DNA from: Lachnospiraceae bacterium
GTDB lineage: Bacteria > Bacillota > Clostridia > Lachnospirales > Lachnospiraceae
DNA length: 64,000 nt
Direction of reading: 5' to 3'
NCBI GenBank assembly: GCA_017462755.1
Contig: JAFTQM010000092.1
Location: 34,290-98,289, forward strand
Positions 8,505 through 17,956 of this stretch are shown here, piece after piece (within the stretch, counting starts at the first letter, position 1; each line of letters begins with the position of its first letter). A model generated the notes under the pieces. It saw only the letters and a list, made by a program, of their open reading frames with translations. It was not told where the DNA came from and did not search any database. The position numbers and the translations under genes are program-made.

Positions 8505-11048
8505 TTATTCTCCTCCCTTCTTTACCTGATAACTTCTCGCCTCTAAGGAAATACCCTCTGCATCTGCTGCGCTGTAATTGTAGTTGACATATACCTTGGT
8601 ACCATCCTCATAGGTGGTCTCCGTTACACCATCTGCAAGCACACGATGACCGGTTATGTACTGATTGAACAGATGTCCTAACTTCTCATCGTATTCCTGA
8701 TACAGTGCGGCTGCCTCATCCTTCCACAGTGCATATTCCGTACCGTACAGATAAGTATAAGAGGTTTCCTGCAGTTCTACCGTAGATGCTTTCGTAAAGG
8801 TAAAGTAAAGACCTGCACCGGTTTCTACACTCTTTAAGAAATTGTCCTCCGGATTCTCTGCCAGATTGTATGCATCTCCGGTATAATTTACCAAACCGTG
8901 CAATACCATCGAATAGAACGGAATCTGCTGATCTACAATACCATAGCTCTTGCCGCCAAGCTCCATTTCCAGAATCATATCTGCATAAGGCACTGCATAT
9001 TCATTACCCTCGTAAATCATAACACCATTGCCTGCTGCCTTCATCTCTGCCAGCTTTGCCTGCTGAAGCTCCATGGTCTTTTCTCTGGTTACAACCTTCT
9101 TCGGATTGTAATCTCCGCCCAACTGCTTTCCAAGGTCTGCGAAAGACAGATTGGACAAATCGTACTTCTTGGCTGCTCCTAAGAGCGAATCAATCAGCTT
9201 TATCGTGTAGGATGCCTTTACCAGATTCTTCTTGGCTGTTTCATCCTCATCATGTGCGCCGAACCATACATGGTCGTACTCATAAATTTCTGCCAGCTCC
9301 TTGGTTACATACTTTGCAGAATCGCGGTTTGCAGAGAAGCCGTCAAACAAGGTATTCTCATGCACAAACTCTACAAATGCTTCCAAATAAAGCTCTACGC
9401 CTGCTTCCTTTGCTGCGCTTACTAACTTTTTGAACGTCTTTTTGCCGCCCAGCTCGGAAATCAAATCCACATCCGTTGCTACGGCATGATGTACACCGTC
9501 ATTGAACCAGCCCACATACGTCATGTTCATGGTCGTAAGACCTGCCGCCACCAGCTCCTTCATCATTGCCGCTGCTTCCTCGTAGGTCGTCAACGCTCTA
9601 GATACCGTTACCGGGAAGCCCAAACGGTTCTCTACGGTTTCGATTGCTCCCACCAGCTCTACGGTAATCGGTGTCTGCGTATCGGTGTTCTTATCTAACT
9701 CCGGATACTTCGCCATCAGATACTCCCGGTAGGTCGCTGCCATATCACTATAGCTGTCACTGTTGATAAAACGATATCTCTGAGAAAGTGTTTCTGCCGG
9801 CAGCTGCTTTTCGTATACCACTACCGCCTTATCCGACTTTGCGGATACGTCCATGCTTTCTCCGTGAATTACCGTATAGCCTGCATTCGCATAATTGAAG
9901 GTGTGATATCTTCCGGATACATCTGCTTCAATCGCCGCATATGCACTGCCCTCTTCCAGCATACACAGGAACGAGGAACCATTGTTACAAATACCAAACA
10001 ACGGGAATGCCGACTTGGTTTCATTGATAATAGCCTCTCTGGTCAGACCGTAATCCCAGCCATACATATTGCTGTAGTAATTGTTCTGAGATGCCTTACC
10101 ATTATTGAAATTGATGATTCCGCCATTGCCGTCCGGTACTAAGATATATCCCTCATCCGTCGCGCTTCCTGCACCAAAGTACGGCAGCATCTTAATCATG
10201 GTAATCGGATTATCCGACTTGTACTGTACCTCCTCAAGCGGTACGCTGACTACAAAATCTGCGCCATCCAGCTTATATACGATGGAAACATCGAATACCG
10301 GCTTATCCTGCGTGTTGGTTATCGCATATCTTGCAGCATCCAGTTCGTAATCCTCCTGCGTATATCCTACTTCTGCAAAATATCCTTCGATTTTTACCTT
10401 CAGATATTCCTGTAAGCCGTCACGCAGTACATAGACACATTCGGTTTCCAAATCCGGGTACATCTCCAACAATTCGCTCTTGTTGTCGGTCGAACGCAGA
10501 TTGTTGATATCATACTTACGATAATATTCGTCAATCTGTCTCTTGCCCTTCTTCTCCATTTTCTCGTAGAATTCCATCATTCTGGATTCCGGCACTGCGG
10601 TCGGCATCAGATATACTCTCTCGATATTACCGATGGAATACTTTACCTTCAGACCATCCTCTAACTCTTCAATCTCATACAGACCGTTTTCGATGCTGTA
10701 ATTAAAATTGTTATATGTGGTGGTTACACCGGTCGAAGTACTATACTGAATCATCAGCGTAGACTGCAGACCACCCTTGGCAGCGGTATTTGCAATCGTT
10801 TCACCGGACAAATCCTGCGGATTGGAATACCACAGCTTACCTGTCTCCTTTTCCTCCAGCGAGAACTGTGTCGTCTCCGGGTCCAGTGTCAGCTTCAGAT
10901 ACTCATTTTCCAGTGTGTATTCTTTTTTATCCTCTACATAACCGTAGATGGTAACGCTTTCCTCCTCTGCTTCTGCTTCTCCGCAACCGGTTACACCGAA
11001 AGTAAGAGCTGCAGCAAGGAGGAGATATGTTAACTTTTTCTTAATCAT
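8505..11048 (-). CDS. DUF5696-type lipoprotein, probable sugar-active or sugar-binding surface protein
   Basis: An 847-residue lipoprotein: the signal peptide ends at VTGC (Cys22), followed by an acidic spacer. I recognise the overall pattern as the DUF5696 family of unknown function. Visible parts are an N-terminal beta-rich region (about 30-350, with YGYVEDKKEYTLENEY and LPYFGAGSATDEGYILVPDGNGG), then an alpha/beta stretch that reads like a (beta/alpha)8 barrel (about 450-780, with MNMTYVGWFNDG and ELYLEAFVEF), and a C-terminal beta end. It lies between YIP1 and a permease pair in both sugar loci. A degenerate glycosidase or a scaffold holding oligosaccharides near the permeases fits the context; no catalytic pair can be assigned. 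Confidence 0.8.
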   Translation of the reverse strand: MIKKKLTYLLLAAALTFGVTGCGEAEAEEESVTIYGYVEDKKEYTLENEYLKLTLDPETTQFSLEEKETGKLWYSNPQDLSGETIANTAAKGGLQSTLMIQYSTSTGVTTTYNNFNYSIENGLYEIEELEDGLKVKYSIGNIERVYLMPTAVPESRMMEFYEKMEKKGKRQIDEYYRKYDINNLRSTDNKSELLEMYPDLETECVYVLRDGLQEYLKVKIEGYFAEVGYTQEDYELDAARYAITNTQDKPVFDVSIVYKLDGADFVVSVPLEEVQYKSDNPITMIKMLPYFGAGSATDEGYILVPDGNGGIINFNNGKASQNNYYSNMYGWDYGLTREAIINETKSAFPLFGICNNGSSFLCMLEEGSAYAAIEADVSGRYHTFNYANAGYTVIHGESMDVSAKSDKAVVVYEKQLPAETLSQRYRFINSDSYSDMAATYREYLMAKYPELDKNTDTQTPITVELVGAIETVENRLGFPVTVSRALTTYEEAAAMMKELVAAGLTTMNMTYVGWFNDGVHHAVATDVDLISELGGKKTFKKLVSAAKEAGVELYLEAFVEFVHENTLFDGFSANRDSAKYVTKELAEIYEYDHVWFGAHDEDETAKKNLVKASYTIKLIDSLLGAAKKYDLSNLSFADLGKQLGGDYNPKKVVTREKTMELQQAKLAEMKAAGNGVMIYEGNEYAVPYADMILEMELGGKSYGIVDQQIPFYSMVLHGLVNYTGDAYNLAENPEDNFLKSVETGAGLYFTFTKASTVELQETSYTYLYGTEYALWKDEAAALYQEYDEKLGHLFNQYITGHRVLADGVTETTYEDGTKVYVNYNYSAADAEGISLEARSYQVKKGGE

Positions 11049-11061
11049 GACTGCCTCCTTC

Positions 11062-11724
11062 TTAGTAGAATCGGAATGCTATTTCCTTATACAGGGAAAT
11101 AAAATATGCAAAACCATCGGAAATCAAGCTGAAGAACAGCAGGATAATGAAGATGATAACCAGCATACCCACTGCGGTAGCGATAGCTGCCAACAATGCC
11201 TTTCCCAAAGTGTAATCATGAATCATCATCATTGCACAAAGCATCAGCAGACCGCACCAGATGTAGGTGAAGCTATTCAGATAGCTCCAGAACACACCTT
11301 CCTCCAAGGTTACGATATTACTCAGGAAAATCATCGGAAGCTGAAGCAACACATACGGTGCGAGCGAATAACATACACCCATATAAATATTTTTCAGCGT
11401 TCCTTTTCCGTCAAACAATGTAGTCAGACACCAGTTGGATACACAGCCGATTGCCAGCGGTATCACTGCTTCTGCCAGACACATTAAAATGTTGAACTCT
11501 TCTGGTATGTACAGGATAAACATAAAGTTCGTAAACTGTACCTTCCATACCTTGATTAACAGCATCAGCACCAAAATGGTATTCGCTGCTGCCATCGAAC
11601 CTCTCTTCTCATGAATCAGGTCCCAAAATCCATCAAAAGGATGTACGATGAGATGAAGAGAATATTTCAGGGATTTGCCCCACTGAGCCAAACTTGCTTT
11701 GTTTATCTTTTCTGCAATTTTCAC
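11062..11724 (-). CDS. YIP1-family membrane protein
   Basis: A 220-residue polytopic membrane protein with about five hydrophobic segments. It carries the HPFDGFW motif near residue 28 and LFDGKG near 102, both kept in the second copy (42287-42904). This matches bacterial YIP1-domain proteins, whose role is unknown. Translation most likely begins at a GTG whose last two bases overlap the TGA of the upstream NHL gene (GTGA), with AGGAGG about ten bases before it. This tight coupling suggests a fixed ratio with the NHL/TPR protein and probably a joint complex in the membrane. Confidence 0.8.
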   Translation of the reverse strand: MKIAEKINKASLAQWGKSLKYSLHLIVHPFDGFWDLIHEKRGSMAAANTILVLMLLIKVWKVQFTNFMFILYIPEEFNILMCLAEAVIPLAIGCVSNWCLTTLFDGKGTLKNIYMGVCYSLAPYVLLQLPMIFLSNIVTLEEGVFWSYLNSFTYIWCGLLMLCAMMMIHDYTLGKALLAAIATAVGMLVIIFIILLFFSLISDGFAYFISLYKEIAFRFY

Positions 11725-13208
11725 TCCTCCATCGCCTCCTTCTTGATTTTCTTTATCTTTTTAATACCCCAATTAAGAACCAGCGCACCGATTAACACTA
11801 CCATAAAAATACCGATGTGCTCTTCAATCCACTCTTTTCTCCAAAGCTTATATGCCTTAGAATAATTCTCTGCATCGTATTTTGCTTCGAAATATTCCAT
11901 TGCCTCCTCGTAACGCTCCTGACGAAGCAATGCACGGCCGATGCCGATGTAAGCCAAATCATAGTTACCGTTTACACGGATTACCTGCCGCCAGTACTCT
12001 GCGGACAAATCGTAATCACCCATCTTGTAGGCTGCCAGCGCTTCGTTAATCAATGTACCGTACTCGGTCAGCTTAAACCGGGTCAGACTGCCCGCTCTCT
12101 GGTCCAGTACATACAGGTCATAGCCGATGTGATCCAGTGCAATCGGATACAGGAAGGTTCCCGCTGCATTACCGATACCGCCGAATGCGTATAAGAGATT
12201 TCCCTGTGAATCGTAACCAAACAATCTGCCGCGGACACGGTCTACTACATAGTAGGTGTCGTTTTCCAGTGCCGTAATATCCACCATCTTGGACGGACCG
12301 CTGACACCACTGGCATTGCCCCAGGTAATATCACCAATCGGAGGATAGTTACCATTCTTTATCAGAATATCCGTACCCATCGAATTCAACTTACGAATCG
12401 GCTTTGCTGAATCACCAAGCAAATCCCATTCATCGAATACCGATGTCGTTACATAGATGAAACCATCCTTATCCAATGCAATGTTGTTGTACTCTGTCGG
12501 TACGAACTGCTCCATCTGCGCTCTCTGTGCCTGCGTCGATAACTTCTTCCAGATGTAATCAATCATCGAGAAGGTTACTTCGTTGGCACCGATGTAACCG
12601 ATAAATCTGCCATCCGGGGAATACTGCATTACACCCTTGTTGACATTCTTTGCAATCGTCAGAATACGTCCCGCCGGGTCTACGACTGCCTTCGTCGGAA
12701 GAAATTCCTGCGAAGCATCGTAGGTTTCATCCACCGGCTTTACAATCTCCTGCACCAGCTTCAAATCCTTGTCAATCTGTACGATACGATTGTTGTTCGT
12801 ATCACAGATGTACATATCTCCATTTTCTCTTACATAGATATCGTTCGGTGCATCAAAGGAATCCTCTGCGCCATTGTTGGAAAAGGTCTTAATCTCTTTT
12901 TCCAGAGAAATGCTTCTGTCCTCCTCCACTTTCAGCACCACGATACGGTTGTTGCCGGTATCTACGATGTAAATCTTATTTTCCGTCGTAAACATACCCT
13001 GCGGATTGTTGAAATTACCAATTCCGTAATCAATACCCATGACAACCTTTTCTGCGGTATACGCATCCGGAGATTCTCTCTGCTCTCCGAAATAATCGTA
13101 CACATAGGTATAATAGTTCGCCTCTGCCTTTGTCTCTACTGCCGGAGTAAGAAGGAACATCACGAGCAGCAGACAAAGAATTCTGCGAATTATCTGCATT
13201 TTTTTCAT
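11721..13208 (-). CDS. NHL-repeat/TPR membrane-anchored protein
   Basis: A 495-residue secreted protein with a signal peptide (MKKMQIIRR then a hydrophobic run to AEA). A beta-propeller built from NHL-type repeats (about 55-375) follows, with IYIVDTGNNRIVVL and MYICDTNNNRIVQI as clear blades. Then come a short TPR-like helical part (about 390-455, GDYDLSAEYWRQVIRVN) and one C-terminal membrane helix with a basic tail. The propeller should face outward. The start at 13208 has AGGAGG upstream; the longer frame adds 24 non-conserved residues. It sits between the first permease pair and YIP1 in both sugar loci. NHL propellers usually bind protein or sugar partners, so a scaffold role is plausible. 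Confidence 0.82.
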   Translation of the reverse strand: MKKMQIIRRILCLLLVMFLLTPAVETKAEANYYTYVYDYFGEQRESPDAYTAEKVVMGIDYGIGNFNNPQGMFTTENKIYIVDTGNNRIVVLKVEEDRSISLEKEIKTFSNNGAEDSFDAPNDIYVRENGDMYICDTNNNRIVQIDKDLKLVQEIVKPVDETYDASQEFLPTKAVVDPAGRILTIAKNVNKGVMQYSPDGRFIGYIGANEVTFSMIDYIWKKLSTQAQRAQMEQFVPTEYNNIALDKDGFIYVTTSVFDEWDLLGDSAKPIRKLNSMGTDILIKNGNYPPIGDITWGNASGVSGPSKMVDITALENDTYYVVDRVRGRLFGYDSQGNLLYAFGGIGNAAGTFLYPIALDHIGYDLYVLDQRAGSLTRFKLTEYGTLINEALAAYKMGDYDLSAEYWRQVIRVNGNYDLAYIGIGRALLRQERYEEAMEYFEAKYDAENYSKAYKLWRKEWIEEHIGIFMVVLIGALVLNWGIKKIKKIKKEAMEE

Positions 13209-13221
13209 GCTCTCCCCCTCC

Positions 13222-14079
13222 TTAATCCTTAATACCGGAACTAGCCATTGTTTCCAGAATGTTGCTCTGCGACAGCACAAAGGTCAGAATCGGTACAATC
13301 ATCATGAATAATGTTACCGCGGAACCTACACCGGCTCTCGATACACCACCGTTGATAATCTGCTGCAATGCATATGGCAGTGTCTTCAATTCCTCAGAGT
13401 AAATGTAGTTCGATGCCTTGGTATTCCACAGGTTCTGTACCGAGAAAATAATCAGGGTCAGCCATGCCGGCTTTACCATCGGCATTACAATCTTACTGTA
13501 AATCGTCCACTGCTTTGCACCGTCGATTTTTGCTGCCTCAATCAGCGCATCCGGAATACCCTCCATGAACTGCTTCATTAAGAAGAGTCCCATCGGAGAT
13601 GCAAATGCCGGAATGACTACTGCCAGATAGGTATCTACCCAGCCAAGGTTTGTCATAACGAGGTAGTTCGGGATACCAAGTACATATCCGGAGAACATCA
13701 GGGCGGTTACTACCAGATTAAAGAAGGTCTTTCCACCCGGAAAATCATACTTCGCCAATACATACGCACCCATCGACGCTACCAGCAAATGACCTGCGGT
13801 TCCTACAAAAGTAATAAATACTGTGTTAAATATGTATCTGGAAAACGGTACCCAGGATTTTCCCATGATAACAAACAAGTCCTGGAAGTTATCCATCGTC
13901 GGGTTCTGTACAAAGAACTTCGGCGGATACAGATAGATTTCATCAAGCGGCTTAAATGCACTGTTAATCGCATAGACTAACGGCAATGCCATAAATATAC
14001 CGAAAAAGATCAACAACAGGTAGATACCGATATCGCCACCTCTGGACCTGTTCGGTTTTCTTCTTTTCAACTTTTTCAT
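13222..14079 (-). CDS. Carbohydrate ABC transporter permease, MalG type (first pair)
   Basis: An inner-membrane sugar permease of 285 residues with about six helices. The EAA loop reads IEAAKIDGAKQWTIYSKIVM, the conserved contact for the ATPase. The N-terminus is strongly basic (KKLKRRKPNRSRGG). GAGGAG precedes the ATG. It follows its likely partner permease by 31 bases and precedes the NHL/TPR gene by 13. It matches the product of 44376-45266 in position and sequence type. With the giant SBP upstream it probably forms one of two import channels in this locus. Confidence 0.93.
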   Translation of the reverse strand: MKKLKRRKPNRSRGGDIGIYLLLIFFGIFMALPLVYAINSAFKPLDEIYLYPPKFFVQNPTMDNFQDLFVIMGKSWVPFSRYIFNTVFITFVGTAGHLLVASMGAYVLAKYDFPGGKTFFNLVVTALMFSGYVLGIPNYLVMTNLGWVDTYLAVVIPAFASPMGLFLMKQFMEGIPDALIEAAKIDGAKQWTIYSKIVMPMVKPAWLTLIIFSVQNLWNTKASNYIYSEELKTLPYALQQIINGGVSRAGVGSAVTLFMMIVPILTFVLSQSNILETMASSGIKD

Positions 14080-14110
14080 GTCGGTCTCCTCACCTTTCCC
14101 CTGGCTGTTA

Positions 14111-15046
14111 TCAGGTACCTACTTTTCTCAGCAATGACTGTATTGCCTTGTTGCAGAGAATCATTACAAGGAAAAGCACTGTCGCAATCGCGGATGCATA
14201 ACCCATTTCGAACCGGACAGAACCGTAGTCAAAAAGGTGGGTTACTACTGTACGCGCTGCATAGTCGGTACTTGGGAAACCGGCGAGTGCCATTGTTACT
14301 TCACATACACCAAAGGACTGGGTAATCGCCATAACCGCACCGAACATAAGCATCGGCTTCATATTTGGTAAGGTAATGTACCAAAGCTCCTGCCAACGGT
14401 TCTTGATACCATCCACATAACCTGCCTCGAACTGTGCCTGATCGACACCCTGCAGACCGGCTACGAAGGAAAGGAATCCGGTACCGAGACTCATCCAGAG
14501 GATAACCAACAGGATGACCGGCATCATGTATTCCGGGTCGGTCAGCCAGAGAATCGGCTCATTAATCAGATTCAGCTTCATCAGGAATGCGTTTACATAA
14601 CCATACGCATCACCGGAGAACATGATTGCCCAAATCAGATATACCTGACCGGAAATCGTCGGTGCATAGAAAATCAATACCGCAAATGCTCTGATGTAAC
14701 GCGGCAGCTCGTTGATAAACCAAGCAAACAGGAACGATGCCAGATAACCAATCGGACCGGTAATCGCCGCAATCAGGAAGGTGTTCGTAACAGAAGTCAT
14801 AAATACGTCATCTGCCAGGAACAGATTGATATAGTTCTGGAGACCGATAAATTCCGGCTCCTCCAATACATTGTAGTATGTAAAGCTGTAGTAAATCGAC
14901 ATTACTACCGGTACGATATTAAACATGGTGAAAAGAACAGCGTACGGTAATAAGAACAGATAACAGCTCTTTGAGCGCTTTGCCTTATATAAAGCAATCG
15001 AGAAATTCTTCTTCTTTTTGTTGATATACTTCTTTAAAATCGACAC
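14111..15046 (-). CDS. Sugar ABC transporter permease, MalF type (first pair)
   Basis: A 311-residue permease with a basic N-terminus and about six membrane helices. The EAA loop is degenerate but recognisable (FEAGYVDGIKNRWQELWYI, where Ala is replaced by Gly). The start codon is GTG, supported by AAGGGGG seven bases upstream; no ATG is nearby in frame. It begins 15 bases after the giant SBP gene. It is the counterpart of 45288-46196, which keeps the same NRWQELWYITLP block. Confidence 0.93.
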   Translation of the reverse strand: MSILKKYINKKKKNFSIALYKAKRSKSCYLFLLPYAVLFTMFNIVPVVMSIYYSFTYYNVLEEPEFIGLQNYINLFLADDVFMTSVTNTFLIAAITGPIGYLASFLFAWFINELPRYIRAFAVLIFYAPTISGQVYLIWAIMFSGDAYGYVNAFLMKLNLINEPILWLTDPEYMMPVILLVILWMSLGTGFLSFVAGLQGVDQAQFEAGYVDGIKNRWQELWYITLPNMKPMLMFGAVMAITQSFGVCEVTMALAGFPSTDYAARTVVTHLFDYGSVRFEMGYASAIATVLFLVMILCNKAIQSLLRKVGT

Positions 15047-15061
15047 TCTCTTTCCCCCTTT

Positions 15062-17956
15062 CTAGTTTTCCAAACCGAACTCTTTACGCTTCTTGTAGAG
15101 CTCTTCGTTGATGGTTCTTGCGTAATCAAGCAAGGTCTCACGCGGGTCATCATTCTGGGTAACTACCTTACGAATCGCATTTACGATATGTCTGGTCGTA
15201 TAGTAGCTTCCGGCAACCTCCGGTGTACCCTTGGTCCATGCCCACTGCTCCTTCAGTACTGCCATCTCGCTGCTGCTCCATGCCAGACCCTCAAAGGCTT
15301 TCACGTTTGCGGTTGCATATCTTGCAGAAGCACCCATAACGCTCTCAAGCTCTCTACCAAAACGAATCTGGGTTTCCGAATCGGACCACCACTTCATAAA
15401 TTCCCATGCAAGCTCCTTGTTGTTCGAATTCTGAAGCATCATCGAACAGGTACCCCAGGAATTACCGGAGCGGTCAATCGAACCATCCTCTTTCTCGGTA
15501 CCCGGCAACAATGTGAAATCCCACAAACCACGAATCTCCGGTGCGAATACTACCAGTGTGTTGTACATCGCATAAGAGCTGATACCTAACGGCATTTCAC
15601 CCGAACGGAAACGGTTTACGAAATTGTACTGTGTCGGCAGCTTGTAGTGAGTGAAGAAACGAGTATGCATCTCAAATGCTGCTACGCCGGCTTCTTCGTC
15701 GATAATTGTCGTCTTGCCGTTTTCACTGTACAGTGTTCCGCCGTTCTGATACAGAATATCCTGGAAATTCGTCAAATCCGGTGCCACGGTGCTGTTGTAT
15801 ACACTCGGAATGGCTACCGTCATGTTGTTCTGCTGAATAATCGGCATGATGTTAATCAAATCCTGCCATGTCTGCGGAATCTCTAAGCCAAGCTCCTCCA
15901 TGATATCCTTACGATAGAAGAGTACATTGTAGTTCTGTGTCTCCGGAATCGCATACACACCACCGTTGAACTTGTATGCTTCATAAGCACTTTCGTAGTA
16001 ATCACCAAGCACCTCATCCAAATCCTCGAACTGTGTCAAATCCACCGATGCATTACGCAATGCATAGTTGACCGGCTCACCCTGTCCTACGGATAATGCC
16101 ACATCCGGACCGGTGCCTGCTACCGTCGCCGGAAGCAGTGTCGCTGCATCTACCAGCTTTACATTGACGCTGATACCGGTCTGCGGAGTAAAGGTATCGT
16201 CAATCATTGTCTTTAAAATCGTACTCTGGTCACGACCGGAAAGCATCCATACCGTCAATGCCTCGTCCTCGTCGTATACATTACCCAAGGAATTGTAATC
16301 CTCGGTAAAAGAAGAAATGAAGGAACGCAGCTCATGTCCTGCCTTCATAAAGAAGGTTTCCTTGCTCTCTTCTACTTCCTTGCCCGCTGCACTCACTACG
16401 ATGTAGTCGATATCCAGCGGAGCCTCACTCAGTGTCAGAATCGAAGTACCGAGCGAGCTGACATTGTTCTTAAAGTTTTCCATCGTTGCCGGAATCTTCT
16501 CCGGATTCTTTACAAATCGCTCCAGCTGTACTGCCAGCGTCTGTGCTGCTGCAATCTGGGAAGCCTTCTGTCCGGAGTAAGCTACTACCTCATCCACGAT
16601 GCGGTACAAACGCTTGCTCTCCAGATTCATTGCTGCAATTACCTCCGGATAAATCGTTGCAATCTGATAATCACGGAACTCATCCGGGTCGGTACCGGTC
16701 AGTACGAGAATCTTACGATACATTGCATTCAGACGGAATACACTGTCCTCTAATTCATTCAAAATACCACCAAGCTCACCCAGTGTTACCTCAAGGCGAA
16801 TCTTATGTGTACCGGCAGTCAGTGCAAACTGGTACGGAGTACCATTCTCGTCTGACAGCGTCATCACATCCCATGCATTGTTATACTGGAATGCAATCGC
16901 AGATACTTCTTTAAATGGAATTTCGCCGTCAATGTAAAGCGCACGGTTCGATACGAAGCCTCGCTGATAGTTCTGACGTCCCTTGATGGACAGCTCATAC
17001 ATACCATCCTCCGGAACCGTAATCTCCCATTCAATCCACTGTCCGGATACCTTCCACGCCTGACCGCCAATCATATTCAGCTTAATCTTTGCTGCGCTGT
17101 ACGGCTCTGTGGTCGAGGAAGAACGGTCATAGGTTGCATACAGAGAAGGTGACGAACGCACGATAGAAGCCTCGCCCTGTACCTTCTTCTGATATTCCTT
17201 GTCTGTATTCTGGAAGCTTGCAGTATCCACGGAAGCCAGATACTCTTCATAGCTCTTCTGCTCCTCTACGCTGCATACCACCAGCTTACGAATTGCCATC
17301 GGTTCATTTACACAATCTAACGTAATCGTATTCTGTCCTGCTTCAAAATAATACTGATACGGCTCCGTATAATAGCCCATATAATCCTTAAAGTAAGCAC
17401 TCTGCCACTCTGCAAGCTCTACCTGCGTCGGACGGATTTCGTTGCCCTGATTATCCATGGTAACTGCATTCTTGTCGCCCCATACGCGGGAGAATGCCAG
17501 CGCATCCGAGCCGGTAAACGGAAGCTCACCGTTAATCAGGAAGCTTCTCTCAATCTCTACTCCACGGGAGTCCATCGGATAATACTCAATGTACATATTG
17601 TACATACCGGTTTCCGGAATGTTGATATTCCAGCTGACCATGCTCTCATCCTCGGTAATGAGAACCTTCTCTTCTCCCTCGTAGTTATTTTCTACCCGGA
17701 CCTTTGTAGCATCCGTATAATCGAATAACGGTACCTCTACCTCTGCATCCGGCTTAGCTGCATTGGCGTAAGTCTGCAAATACTTCGTATAAGTACCTTC
17801 TCGGCTTACTCCTTCCACATCGCTGTCCAGATCATATCCGGCATACTTCTCATGGTAATCATCTGTCTGATTCATTTTGCGATAAATCACAAAAGCCGCA
17901 ATTATTGCTATGACGATGACTGAAATCAGGATAATTTTTTTCTTTTTCCCAGGCAT
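15062..17956 (-). CDS. Giant membrane-anchored solute-binding protein with two N-terminal beta-sandwich domains
   Basis: A 964-residue protein, about twice the usual SBP length. An N-terminal membrane helix (IILISVIVIAIIAAFVIY) without lipobox anchors it. Two related beta-sandwich segments follow (about 95-240, with VSWNINIPETGMYNMYIEYY, and about 285-410, with IEWEITVPEDGMYELSI), resembling carbohydrate-binding modules. A helical stretch (about 420-560) leads to a full SBP domain (about 590-950: LTVWMLSG, GTGPDVALSVGQGEP, YRKDIMEELGLEIP). It is the first gene of the xylan operon, ahead of its permeases. It probably holds polymer or long oligosaccharide through the modules and presents it to the channel. 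The start at 17956 is preferred over an ATG 13 codons earlier because of GAGGGG spacing; this is not certain. Confidence 0.88.
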   Translation of the reverse strand: MPGKKKKIILISVIVIAIIAAFVIYRKMNQTDDYHEKYAGYDLDSDVEGVSREGTYTKYLQTYANAAKPDAEVEVPLFDYTDATKVRVENNYEGEEKVLITEDESMVSWNINIPETGMYNMYIEYYPMDSRGVEIERSFLINGELPFTGSDALAFSRVWGDKNAVTMDNQGNEIRPTQVELAEWQSAYFKDYMGYYTEPYQYYFEAGQNTITLDCVNEPMAIRKLVVCSVEEQKSYEEYLASVDTASFQNTDKEYQKKVQGEASIVRSSPSLYATYDRSSSTTEPYSAAKIKLNMIGGQAWKVSGQWIEWEITVPEDGMYELSIKGRQNYQRGFVSNRALYIDGEIPFKEVSAIAFQYNNAWDVMTLSDENGTPYQFALTAGTHKIRLEVTLGELGGILNELEDSVFRLNAMYRKILVLTGTDPDEFRDYQIATIYPEVIAAMNLESKRLYRIVDEVVAYSGQKASQIAAAQTLAVQLERFVKNPEKIPATMENFKNNVSSLGTSILTLSEAPLDIDYIVVSAAGKEVEESKETFFMKAGHELRSFISSFTEDYNSLGNVYDEDEALTVWMLSGRDQSTILKTMIDDTFTPQTGISVNVKLVDAATLLPATVAGTGPDVALSVGQGEPVNYALRNASVDLTQFEDLDEVLGDYYESAYEAYKFNGGVYAIPETQNYNVLFYRKDIMEELGLEIPQTWQDLINIMPIIQQNNMTVAIPSVYNSTVAPDLTNFQDILYQNGGTLYSENGKTTIIDEEAGVAAFEMHTRFFTHYKLPTQYNFVNRFRSGEMPLGISSYAMYNTLVVFAPEIRGLWDFTLLPGTEKEDGSIDRSGNSWGTCSMMLQNSNNKELAWEFMKWWSDSETQIRFGRELESVMGASARYATANVKAFEGLAWSSSEMAVLKEQWAWTKGTPEVAGSYYTTRHIVNAIRKVVTQNDDPRETLLDYARTINEELYKKRKEFGLEN

